Assembly (NCBI GenBank): GCA_012511395.1
Contig: JAAZGD010000023.1
Location: forward strand, 1 to 21,220
Origin: Clostridiales bacterium
GTDB taxonomy: Bacteria > Bacillota > Clostridia > Peptostreptococcales > Anaerovoracaceae
Direction: 5' to 3'
DNA: 21,220 nt
Shown: piece after piece, positions 14,542 through 21,220 of the stretch
Layout: each line of letters starts with the position of its first letter
Position numbering within the stretch: position 1 is the stretch's first letter
The notes under the pieces: generated by a model
Told to the model about the DNA's origin: nothing
The model's database searches: none
The model's input: the letters and a program-made list of their open reading frames with translations, nothing else
Program-made: the position numbers and the translations under genes

Positions 14542-15492
14542 ATGGAAAAGAGACAGCTGGGAAAAACGGGACTTTCAGTTTCCAAAGCAGGCTTCGGAGT
14601 TCTTACCATAGGATACTCTCAATTGAACCTGCCCCTTTTGGAAGGCGGTAAAATCGTGAGGCATGCCCTTGAAAGAGGCATTAATTTTCTTGATACCGCC
14701 CAATATTATAAAACCTATGACTATATAAGAGAGGCTTTAAAAGGAACAAATTATGAGCCTGTTATAGCTTCAAAGTGCCTTGACCTTTCCTATGAGGAAA
14801 TGAAAGCTGCCATAGAGGAAGCAAGAGTGAAAATGGACAGAGATGTTATAGAAGTATTTCTTCTTCATGAGGTCAGAGAGGGAGATGACTTTCTTAACAG
14901 AGAAGGTGCATGGGAATATTTAAATGAAGCGAAAGCCAAAGGGCTTGTAAAGGCTATCGGTGTAAGCACCCATCATGTGGATGTGACAATGAAGATGGCA
15001 GATATCAAGGAATGCGATGTGGTATTCCCTCTTATAAACATAAAAAGCCTGGGCATCAGAAAAGGTAAAACTGAAGGCACAAAGGAAGAGATGGAGGAAG
15101 CAATAAGCAAGTGTATCTCAAAGGATAAAGGTGTATTCCTTATGAAAGCCTTTGGAGGAGGACATTTGACTTTTACATATCAGGAAGCGTTGAATTACGC
15201 TTTTGGGATTCCCGGCATAAGCTCTGTAATGATAGGCTTTGGTTCAGAAAAGGAAGTGGACCAAATTTTCGATTATATGGAAAACAGAATGGAAAAAGAC
15301 TTTAACCCTGATGTTTCAGGCAAGAGAGTCTTTATAGATCAAGGCGACTGTGAAGGATGCGGCGCTTGTGTTTTAAGATGCCCCAACCACGCCATATACT
15401 TTAATGAAGCCGGTCTTGCTGAAGTAGATTCGGAAAAATGTTTGACCTGCGGCTACTGCGCACCTGTCTGCAAGGTGAGAGCATCATTATGA
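14542..15492 (+). CDS. Aldo/keto reductase with C-terminal two-[4Fe-4S] ferredoxin domain
   Basis: This 316-residue fusion has an NADPH-type aldo/keto reductase barrel (about residues 1-260) followed by a bacterial ferredoxin domain. The reductase tetrad is present: Asp51, Tyr55 or Tyr56 (LDTAQYY), Lys78 (ASKCL) and His109 (FLLHE). The ferredoxin has two cluster motifs, Cys270-273-276-280 and Cys300-303-306-310, so electrons may pass between pyridine nucleotide or substrate and ferredoxin. Such fusions are common in Clostridia, but their substrates are mostly unknown. ATG 14542 has AAGGAG six bases upstream, which makes it better than the longer frame from 14476. It is transcribed alone, divergent from the nuclease and converging on mnmA with seven bases between stops. 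Confidence 0.93.
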   Translation: MEKRQLGKTGLSVSKAGFGVLTIGYSQLNLPLLEGGKIVRHALERGINFLDTAQYYKTYDYIREALKGTNYEPVIASKCLDLSYEEMKAAIEEARVKMDRDVIEVFLLHEVREGDDFLNREGAWEYLNEAKAKGLVKAIGVSTHHVDVTMKMADIKECDVVFPLINIKSLGIRKGKTEGTKEEMEEAISKCISKDKGVFLMKAFGGGHLTFTYQEALNYAFGIPGISSVMIGFGSEKEVDQIFDYMENRMEKDFNPDVSGKRVFIDQGDCEGCGACVLRCPNHAIYFNEAGLAEVDSEKCLTCGYCAPVCKVRASL

Positions 15493-15499
15493 TAGGCAG

Positions 15500-16546
15500 T
15501 TAGTCTATAAAACCTCCTGCTATAATATAATCTTCAAGATAAAAAACAATGGATTGGCCGGGAGTAGGCGCCCTTTGAGGCTCATCAAAAAGAGCCTCAA
15601 TTTTATTGTTTTCCAAAGGCCTGATATAGCAGGATGAAGGCTGAGCTCTGTATCGAATCTTTCCCATAACCTTTAAGCCTTCAAAGGGTATTCTAATAAT
15701 ATTATTCGAGGAAATAATTTTATAACTGTACAGGTCCTGCTCTTTATCCGACAGAACGATGGCATTGTCATCCCTTTTGATTTCCTTTACAAACATAGGT
15801 TTTCCGAAGGTGTTTCCCAAACCCTTTCTTTGACCGATAGTGTAATTTGAAATTCCTGAATGCTTTCCGATTACATTTCCTTCTAAATCCAAAAAAGGCC
15901 CTCCCGGTGTCACCACTCCTCTCTCTTTAAGAAATTCACTATAGGCCTGACCTTCTCTGAGAAAACAGATTTCCTGGCTGTCTTTTTTCCCGGCACTTGA
16001 AAGCTTTGCCTTTTCCGCTTCTCTTCGAACTATATCCTTATCCAAGACATCTCCTAAAGGCATCAATAGACGTGAAATCACTTCTTCGGGCAGCCTGTAA
16101 AGCATGTAGCTTTGATCCCTCTCTTCTGATACTGCCTTTTTTATAAACCATCTTTTTAAGTCCACATCATAATAGGTTTTTGCGTAATGTCCTGTAGCTA
16201 TATATTTAGCCCCAAGGCTGTCTGCCACTTCCTTTAAAATAGAAAACTTAATGTCGGGATTGCAAACTACACATGGGTTTGGTGTTCTGCCTTTTAAGTA
16301 TTCTGTTTCAAAATAACTGATAACTTTATTATCAAAATTCTCTTTTATATCCTTTACAACAAGGGGGATATCCAGTTCCAGGGCCGAATTAAATGCCAGC
16401 TTTTGACCTTCCTTATCATTTAATACATTTAAGTAAACCCCTGTTACCGCAAGGCCCTTTTCTTTTAATTTTAAAGCGGCAAGAGTGCTGTCCACCCCAC
16501 CGCTTAAACCTAGAACAACTTTATTTTCATTTAATTCAAAAACCAT
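15500..16546 (-). CDS. mnmA: tRNA-specific 2-thiouridylase MnmA
   Basis: MnmA adenylates U34 in the anticodon of Lys, Glu and Gln tRNAs and replaces O2 with sulfur. The 348-residue product has the PP-loop SGGVDS (residues 15-20), the first catalytic Cys92 in NPCVVCNPDIKF and the second, Cys194, in DSQEICFL. It also has the tRNA-contact segments ATGHYAK, RDQSYMLYRL and NYTIGQRKGLG, and a C-terminal barrel (RYRAQPSS, PGQSIVFY). I chose ATG 16546 because the conserved region starts about ten residues later and it lies one base after the iscU stop; an upstream in-frame ATG at 16633 would only add iscU-overlapping sequence. Persulfide sulfur is expected from the IscS encoded two genes upstream. 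Confidence 0.96.
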   Translation of the reverse strand: MVFELNENKVVLGLSGGVDSTLAALKLKEKGLAVTGVYLNVLNDKEGQKLAFNSALELDIPLVVKDIKENFDNKVISYFETEYLKGRTPNPCVVCNPDIKFSILKEVADSLGAKYIATGHYAKTYYDVDLKRWFIKKAVSEERDQSYMLYRLPEEVISRLLMPLGDVLDKDIVRREAEKAKLSSAGKKDSQEICFLREGQAYSEFLKERGVVTPGGPFLDLEGNVIGKHSGISNYTIGQRKGLGNTFGKPMFVKEIKRDDNAIVLSDKEQDLYSYKIISSNNIIRIPFEGLKVMGKIRYRAQPSSCYIRPLENNKIEALFDEPQRAPTPGQSIVFYLEDYIIAGGFID

Positions 16547-16547
16547 G

Positions 16548-17021
16548 TCAACCTCTGCAACTGGGACCGGTGCAGCCTGTTTCTTCCATAATATCCTGTT
16601 CATCCGCATCTTCATCAGGGTCATAGCCTTCAAGTCCCTTGTAAGTCTTCACCTGTTTATTTGCATAATCGAAGATTGCGTTTTTAATCGCATGATCGGC
16701 TAAAACGCTGCAGTGAATCTTAACGGCAGGAAGTCCGCCCAGCTCCGATACTATCTCTTTATTTGTGATGGCCAAGGCTTCGTCTATGGTTTTTCCTATG
16801 ATCATCTCTGTAGCCATGCTTGAGGATGCAATGGCTGAACCGCACCCAAAGGTTTTAAATTTAGCATCAACTATTACTTCATCCACAACCTTAATGGTAA
16901 TCTGCATCATATCTCCGCAGACGGGGCTGCCGTAGGTGCCAATACCATCGGGATTTTCAAGCTCACCTACATTTCTGGGATTCATGAAGTGTTCCATCAC
17001 TATGTCATTATAAATTGGCAT
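16548..17021 (-). CDS. iscU: Fe-S cluster assembly scaffold IscU/NifU-like
   Basis: This 157-residue scaffold protein receives sulfur from IscS and builds Fe-S clusters. The ligands are Cys35 and Asp37 (PVCGD), Cys60 (FGCGSAIASSS) and Cys104 (IHCSVLADHA). The N-terminal YNDIVMEHFMNPRNVGE is typical. The C-terminus carries an acidic linker and two extra cysteines (Cys150 and Cys155, TGCTGPSC), as in NifU-like proteins of Clostridia. It starts nine bases after the iscS stop. Confidence 0.95.
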   Translation of the reverse strand: MPIYNDIVMEHFMNPRNVGELENPDGIGTYGSPVCGDMMQITIKVVDEVIVDAKFKTFGCGSAIASSSMATEMIIGKTIDEALAITNKEIVSELGGLPAVKIHCSVLADHAIKNAIFDYANKQVKTYKGLEGYDPDEDADEQDIMEETGCTGPSCRG

Positions 17022-17030
17022 TTTAAAAGG

Positions 17031-18203
17031 TCACCATCCTTTCTCTTTACTTACTGAGGATATTTTTCTTAATTTGCCCACTGCTTTATCCAGCACTTCC
17101 ACTGCCTGATCCACGTCTTCCTTCGTTGTGAAATCCCCGAAGGAAAATCTTATGGAGCCGTGAATTCTTTCAACGGGAACTCCTATTGCAGAAAGAACAT
17201 GGCTTGGAGTCAAGGACTGGGAGTTACAGGCAGAGCCTGTTGAAACCTGAATACCTTCTTTATCCAAAAGAAGCAGAATGCCTTCTCCTTCAATGTAATT
17301 AAAGGCCAGATTCAAGTTCCCCGGATGTCTCTTTTCCATGGAACCGTTTATATTAAAATCAGGTATTCTCTCCGATACCTTTTTAAGAAAGTAATCCCTC
17401 ATCTCTCTAAGATGTAAAACGTGGGAATCAAAGTTCTTTTCGGCAATCAGTGCGGCCTTCCCAAAACCTGCAATACCGGCCAGATTTTCAGTTCCCGCCC
17501 TTCCTGTATTTTCCTGGCCTCCTCCATGGAGGAAGTTTTCTATTTTAACACCTTTTTTGATATATAAAGCTCCTATTCCCTTGGGACCGTAAATCTTATG
17601 GGCAGACATGGACATAAGATCAACACCTAAGTCATTTACATCAATTTTTATATTCCCCAGGGCTTGAACTGCGTCAGTATGAAAGAGAATTTTCTTTTCC
17701 TTTGCAATTTTGGAAATTTCCTTAATAGGCTGAATGGTACCTATCTCGTTGTTTACCATCATAACAGTTATGAGAATGGTGTTGTCCTTAATGGCATTTT
17801 TAACGTCTTCAGGGTTTACCAAACCATCCTTTGAAACAGGTAAATAAGTCACTTCCGCACCTTGCTCTTCAAGGTACTTAAGACTGTGCAGAACGGCATG
17901 GTGCTCAAAGCTGGAAGTAATAATATGATTGCCTTTGGTTTTCAAAGAATCATAAGTGCCGATTATGGCCCAGTTGTCAGCTTCCGTCCCTGAGCCGGTA
18001 AAGTAAATCTCTTCAGGTGTGGCGCCCACAAGGGATGCTATCCTCTCCTTAGCCAAAAGTATTGCTTCCTTTGAGCTTTGACCTATTTTGTAGATGCTGG
18101 AAGGATTACCGTAATAATCTGTTAAGTATGGCACCATCTCCTCAAAAACTTCTCTTTTTACAGGAGTGGTGGCTGAGTAGTCAAGGTAGATATTTCTTTC
18201 CAT
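17031..18203 (-). CDS. iscS: Cysteine desulfurase IscS/NifS
   Basis: This PLP enzyme takes sulfur from cysteine as a persulfide and passes it to IscU and MnmA. The 390-residue sequence shows YLDYSATTP, FTGSGTEADNWAI, His102 in FEHHAV, the Asp-Ala pair in FHTDAVQ, Schiff-base Lys203 in SAHKIYGPKG, and the catalytic Cys326 in STGSACNS. ATG 18203 follows a strong site, TAGGAGGCGGTA, which contains the stop of the preceding DUF896 gene. Next to iscU and mnmA it probably serves both Fe-S assembly and tRNA thiolation. No IscR regulator or other isc genes are present. Confidence 0.97.
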   Translation of the reverse strand: MERNIYLDYSATTPVKREVFEEMVPYLTDYYGNPSSIYKIGQSSKEAILLAKERIASLVGATPEEIYFTGSGTEADNWAIIGTYDSLKTKGNHIITSSFEHHAVLHSLKYLEEQGAEVTYLPVSKDGLVNPEDVKNAIKDNTILITVMMVNNEIGTIQPIKEISKIAKEKKILFHTDAVQALGNIKIDVNDLGVDLMSMSAHKIYGPKGIGALYIKKGVKIENFLHGGGQENTGRAGTENLAGIAGFGKAALIAEKNFDSHVLHLREMRDYFLKKVSERIPDFNINGSMEKRHPGNLNLAFNYIEGEGILLLLDKEGIQVSTGSACNSQSLTPSHVLSAIGVPVERIHGSIRFSFGDFTTKEDVDQAVEVLDKAVGKLRKISSVSKEKGW

Positions 18204-18212
18204 TACCGCCTC

Positions 18213-18419
18213 CTAATTTTTTAAAGTGTCACCGGAACATTCAACTTCCGTATCCACTATTTCTATGGCTTCAAGCTGTTTGATAAAGGATTCCCTGAAG
18301 GCTTTTAAATACTCCTGCCGCAAGCAGGCCTGCTCCTCTTTCTCTTCATCTGTCAGCCCTTCACACTTTTGTTTCCTTGCAAGCTGATTAATTCTATCAA
18401 TTTTTTCCTTTGAAACCAT
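18213..18419 (-). CDS. DUF896 (YnzC-like) small protein
   Basis: This 68-residue protein matches the DUF896/YnzC family: INQLARKQKCEGLTDEEKEEQ followed by RQEYLKAFRESFIKQLEAIEIVD. Family members form a small helical hairpin; their molecular function is unknown. ATG 18419 has GGAAGGG about seven bases upstream. It is the first gene of the transcript leading into iscS, iscU and mnmA. The sequence is entirely typical. Confidence 0.93.
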   Translation of the reverse strand: MVSKEKIDRINQLARKQKCEGLTDEEKEEQACLRQEYLKAFRESFIKQLEAIEIVDTEVECSGDTLKN

Positions 18420-18461
18420 TAAAAAACCCTTCCATTTTCATATAGTATATACAACAGAGAT

Positions 18462-18470
18462 TTTATACCA
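18462..18470 (-). promoter_or_regulatory. Candidate extended -10 for the DUF896-iscS-iscU-mnmA operon
   Basis: TGGTATAAA (18470 to 18462) has the TGn extension and five of six -10 bases, preceded by TTTA as at the reductase promoter near 14488. No consensus -35 is seen. It lies about 43 bases before the DUF896 start. Confidence 0.4.
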
Positions 18471-18505
18471 TAAACGGAAGGATTTTAAACACAAATAAGT
18501 ATATT

Positions 18506-18853
18506 TCAGATTACTAAAAACTGTTGTTGTTCAGCTTTCTGTAAAATTTTCGCAATGAAGACTTTATTGGTCACACAATCATCTTTAAAGTCCTGGTTTT
18601 TAGCAGACTCCATTTTCTTTTTAATAGCAAATCTTATGGAACGCTCCACGCAAGCTACGGTGGTTTGGTTGTTGTCTGCAATGGGGCCGTAGACCTCTTT
18701 AGTAATAGCGCCCATGCGATCCTTTTCCTTTAACAAGAGATTTACAGCTTCGGTGATGTAGTAGAATCCTTTCAGGGAAGGATTAATCCCCTCATCATTA
18801 ACGATATCCGTAATTAGATGCTCAACCTTTCTAAAGGTTTTCTGATTTGCCAT
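18506..18853 (-). CDS. Stand-alone Spo0A C-terminal (DNA-binding) domain protein
   Basis: This 115-residue protein consists almost entirely of a Spo0A effector domain. The helix-turn-helix bundle is recognisable: EHLITDIVNDEGINPSLKGFY, ITEAVNLL, GAITKEVYGPIAD and the recognition helix TTVACVERSIRFAI (residues 64-77). The receiver domain with its phosphoacceptor Asp, which in full-length Spo0A controls DNA binding, is absent. The initiation site is strong (AAGGAGGT before ATG 18853), so this is a genuine gene, not a fragment. In the recognition helix the Spo0A pattern SRVER reads ACVER, replacing an Arg by Cys (from memory of Spo0A), so target choice may differ. It is 16 bases downstream of the comEA-like gene and probably co-transcribed. 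It probably binds DNA constitutively or through another signal. Confidence 0.82.
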   Translation of the reverse strand: MANQKTFRKVEHLITDIVNDEGINPSLKGFYYITEAVNLLLKEKDRMGAITKEVYGPIADNNQTTVACVERSIRFAIKKKMESAKNQDFKDDCVTNKVFIAKILQKAEQQQFLVI

Positions 18854-18869
18854 GGTTAACCTCCTTACT

Positions 18870-19490
18870 TTACACAGTAATATAATCCTTTAGGGAATCG
18901 TAGGTTTTTTGTCCGATTCCCGAAACATCCATAAGTTGTTCGATTTTTTTAAAAGGCCCGTTTTTCGTTCGAAAATCAATAATTTTCTGAGCAGTAACAG
19001 GGCCCACACCGTTTAATGTCTGTAAAGCCTCAGAGGAGGCAGAGTTGATGTTTATTAGGGAAGCATAGCTATTAGAGGGCCCTTGACAGTTGTAGATACC
19101 GCTGTTTTTACCTTCCTCTTTATTAGGTATATAGATTTTCTGTTGGTCCTGAAGGAAAGCGGCCTGATTTACTGAATCAAGGCAGGCATCTTCTGTAAGG
19201 CCTCCCACTTCAGAAAATATCTCATAAAGCCTTGTCCCTTCCAAGGTTATTACTATGCCGGGATTCTTAACTGCACCTGAAATATCCACCACTATGGTTT
19301 TATCCTCTTCGTAATATAGAGATTCATCCTCGCATATTTCATCATTTCCAACCACAGAAATTGAATTATCATTTTGGTCCTTGTCTAAAACAAAGGAAAT
19401 AATTAAAGCGGCAATAACCACTAAAGCTATTACCGCCTTTTTAACCAGTTTTTTATCCTTTTTAAATACTAAAAAGATTTTATAAAACAT
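18870..19490 (-). CDS. comEA: ComEA-like helix-hairpin-helix DNA-binding membrane protein
   Basis: This 206-residue protein has one N-terminal transmembrane helix (about residues 18-36) and an SLBB domain (about 66-125, VDISGAVKNPGIVITLEGTRLYEIFSEVGGL). The tandem helix-hairpin-helix domain (about 142-206) includes ININSASSEALQTLNGVGPVTAQKIIDFR and LMDVSGIGQKTYDSL. This is the ComEA layout: a surface DNA receptor that hands transforming DNA to the ComEC channel. ComEC is not in the window, so competence is unproven. The start is ATG 19490, and a promoter lies in the gap upstream. Confidence 0.92.
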   Translation of the reverse strand: MFYKIFLVFKKDKKLVKKAVIALVVIAALIISFVLDKDQNDNSISVVGNDEICEDESLYYEEDKTIVVDISGAVKNPGIVITLEGTRLYEIFSEVGGLTEDACLDSVNQAAFLQDQQKIYIPNKEEGKNSGIYNCQGPSNSYASLININSASSEALQTLNGVGPVTAQKIIDFRTKNGPFKKIEQLMDVSGIGQKTYDSLKDYITV

Positions 19491-19530
19491 GTCTCTACCT
19501 GCAATAAATTAAGATGACTTACATAAATTG

Positions 19531-19559
19531 AAGGTATCACAACTGGTAAAATATGTCAA
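19531..19559 (-). promoter_or_regulatory. Promoter of comEA and the Spo0A-like gene
   Basis: On the - strand, TTGACA (19559-19554) is followed after 17 bases by TACCTT (19536-19531), which is preceded by TGA as an extended -10. The -35 abuts the stop of the DUF2344 gene. The perfect -35 and correct spacing make up for the weak -10. Confidence 0.55.
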
Positions 19560-20222
19560 TTATTCAAATTCCAAATAGAGCCTCTCCACTTGGATTTCAT
19601 TACGAACAAAATCAACCTTTGCATACTTAAAGAAACTCAGTATTACCAACTCCGGCGAAAGATTTCCGTTGCTGCCTGCTCTTAAAATACAATTTAACAC
19701 GGGTGTTTCATTTTCATAGAACCCAGTAATTTCAACGATTAGAGGCCTTATATTAATAGTTTCCACTCTTTTTCTTTTTTTGTTTTGTCTTTCCGCTGTT
19801 ATTTCCTTCAATGTCATAAACTGTTTCACCAAGAAAGGAAAATCCTCCTTGAACAAGCTGCCTGACAATCGGATTTTGTAGCACGCTTTATTTAAGGTTT
19901 TGGCTATGGAGCGCTTTTCTTCAATTCTTGACTGTACCTTAAGAATCTTTAAACCCTTTGGCAGGTTTTCATTGAGCCTCATCATTAAATCTTCACCATT
20001 ATATTCCTCCGGAGTTTCAAATTCCAAAGGCTCATATGCACCTTCAAAGCCTAAGGAAAGAGGTTGGCAGAATGTTAACCTTGGATGAGGATTGAAGCCT
20101 TCAGAATAAACAAGCTGAATCGAGGCCTTATTAAAGGCTCTTTTAAATATTCGTAACAGGTCAAGATGAGAAGTATACTTAATTAACCCTCTTTTTTCAA
20201 AAAACAACAGATACTTAGCCAT
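19560..20222 (-). CDS. TIGR03936/DUF2344 radical SAM-linked protein
   Basis: This 220-residue protein matches the DUF2344 family that accompanies TIGR03960 radical SAM proteins, either as a neighbour or as a fusion. Typical sequence is KYLLFFEKRGLIKYTSHLD, RIFKRAFNKA and YSEGFNPHPRLTFCQPLSLG, then an EPLEFET segment. The function is unknown; it presumably works with the radical SAM partner. Its start overlaps that gene's stop by eight bases, giving tight translational coupling. In many Firmicutes rng and rplU follow; here a comEA-like gene follows instead. Confidence 0.93.
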   Translation of the reverse strand: MAKYLLFFEKRGLIKYTSHLDLLRIFKRAFNKASIQLVYSEGFNPHPRLTFCQPLSLGFEGAYEPLEFETPEEYNGEDLMMRLNENLPKGLKILKVQSRIEEKRSIAKTLNKACYKIRLSGSLFKEDFPFLVKQFMTLKEITAERQNKKRKRVETINIRPLIVEITGFYENETPVLNCILRAGSNGNLSPELVILSFFKYAKVDFVRNEIQVERLYLEFE

Positions 20223-21220
20223 CTATTTCCTCCGGAGGACAGGCAGTCAGCCTTTTAACTCCGCAATTTACGCATTTCACCCTGCAATCAGGAGTAATCT
20301 CCCCCTTTAAAGCTAAAGAGAACTCCCTTAAAAGAAATTTTTTATTGATGCCGGGATCAATTATATCCCAAGGCAATACCTCATCCTTATTCCTTTCTCT
20401 GTTAGCGTAGAAATAAGGATCTATACCTGCCTCTTTAAAGGTTTTTTTCCACAGAGAAAAATTAAAGCTCTCGCTCCAGGAATCCATTTTGCAACCATTT
20501 TCCAAAGCCTTAACAAGAAGCTTTGAAAGCCTTCTGTCTCCTCTTGAAAAAACTGATTCCACCAGACTTGCGTCGCTGTCGTGATATTTAAATGTAACTC
20601 TTTTCATGGAAAGCCCGTTTTTCAGATAATTATGCTTTTCTATGAGCTTATCTACAGTATCTTGAGGTGACCATTGAAAAGGAGTAAAGGGTTTGGGGAC
20701 AAAGTTTGAAAGGCTGACAGTTATATTGAACCTTCCTGAAGGTCCTTGAACTTCCCTTCTTATTTCCAGGATTTTTTTAGTCAGGTCGACAATTCCATCA
20801 AGGTCATTATAGGTTTCAGTAGGAAGGCCGATCATAAAGTAAAGCTTAAGATGGTTGTATCCCAGCTCAATTGCCTTTCTTACAGAAACCAGAATCTGTT
20901 CTTCTGTTATACCTTTGTTTATAACATCCCTGAGACGCTGAGTCCCTGCTTCAGGAGCAAAGGTCAGCCCTGACTTTCTGAACTTCTGAGTCTCTCCCAA
21001 AATCTTAAAGCCTGTATTATCAAGTCTTAGAGAAGGAAGTGACAAGGATATATTATCTTCATTGCAAAGGCCAGTAAGCTCACTGACAAGAGGCTCAAAG
21101 CATGTTAAGTCGCTTGTGGACAAAGATAACAACGACAGCTCGTCATGGCCTGTATTTTTAAGCTGCTCCTTGGACAAAGCAACAATTTTATCCTTTGTTC
21201 TCTCCCTTACAGGTCTGTAG
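20215..21220 (-). CDS. TIGR03960 family radical SAM protein, C-terminal part (5' end outside window)
   Basis: The frame is open to the right edge and begins there with YRPVRERTKDKIVALSKEQ, the segment that directly follows the CxxxCxxC cluster motif in TIGR03960 proteins. The cluster cysteines and any N-terminal cobalamin-binding domain therefore lie outside. Visible radical SAM core segments are LSLSTSDLTCFEPL, LTFAPEAGTQRLRDVINKGI, GYNHLKLYFMIGLPTETYND and VSLSNFVPKPFTPFQW. The C-terminus ends with a cysteine cluster, RVKCVNCGVKRLTACPPEE. The reaction is unknown. The in-frame TTG at 21177 is not the real start. It is the first gene of the transcript in view, followed by DUF2344. Confidence 0.95.
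   Translation of the reverse strand, partial: YRPVRERTKDKIVALSKEQLKNTGHDELSLLSLSTSDLTCFEPLVSELTGLCNEDNISLSLPSLRLDNTGFKILGETQKFRKSGLTFAPEAGTQRLRDVINKGITEEQILVSVRKAIELGYNHLKLYFMIGLPTETYNDLDGIVDLTKKILEIRREVQGPSGRFNITVSLSNFVPKPFTPFQWSPQDTVDKLIEKHNYLKNGLSMKRVTFKYHDSDASLVESVFSRGDRRLSKLLVKALENGCKMDSWSESFNFSLWKKTFKEAGIDPYFYANRERNKDEVLPWDIIDPGINKKFLLREFSLALKGEITPDCRVKCVNCGVKRLTACPPEEIDG

Noticed and set aside
1..21220. CRISPR arrays, rRNA or tRNA genes, insertion sequences
   Set aside because: No spaced direct repeats, cloverleaf sequence or transposase was seen on reading both strands; nearly all sequence is accounted for by protein genes.

Overview
The window is about 21 kb of gene-dense chromosome from a low-to-mid-GC Gram-positive anaerobe, most likely a member of the Clostridia (Bacillota). 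The evidence is the gene order (mutS-mutL-miaA-ynbB; alaS-ireB-ruvX; iscS-iscU-mnmA; the TIGR03960/TIGR03936 radical SAM pair), AT-rich codon use, strong purine-rich Shine-Dalgarno sites with many GTG and TTG starts, a Gram-positive LexA box and a Spo0A-type DNA-binding domain. I see no rRNA, tRNA, CRISPR array, insertion sequence or prophage. Intergenic gaps are short; the longest are about 110-130 bases.

Positions 1-7819 run on the + strand. First come mismatch repair and tRNA modification: the 3' end of mutS, mutL interrupted by an in-frame amber codon, and miaA. They are followed by a XerC/D-type tyrosine recombinase, a YnbB-type PLP enzyme, a VTT membrane protein and a lipoprotein of unknown role that ends in an intrinsic terminator. 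Directly after the terminator lies a promoter overlapped by two LexA-type boxes, driving a small membrane-anchored LysM protein that resembles the SOS division inhibitor YneA.

Positions 7853-14432 run on the - strand, in transcription order: a thermonuclease homologue, a class II aldolase, an MtnA-like aldose-1-phosphate isomerase, alaS, ireB, ruvX and a metallophosphoesterase. The aldolase and isomerase together look like a salvage route for 5-deoxyribose or methylthioribose phosphates. A palindromic intergenic region with an extended -10 element in each arm separates this run from a + strand aldo/keto reductase fused to a two-cluster ferredoxin.

Positions 15500-21220 are again on the - strand, in transcription order: a radical SAM gene cut by the right edge, its DUF2344 partner, a comEA-like gene, a stand-alone Spo0A C-terminal-domain protein, DUF896, iscS, iscU and mnmA. 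The last three would supply persulfide sulfur, Fe-S scaffolding and tRNA 2-thiolation.

The points most worth a second look are the amber codon splitting mutL and a similar amber just before the likely ancestral end of mutS; the receiver-less Spo0A-like regulator; the dual LexA-box control of the YneA-like gene; the isomerase-aldolase pair; and the palindromic divergent promoter.
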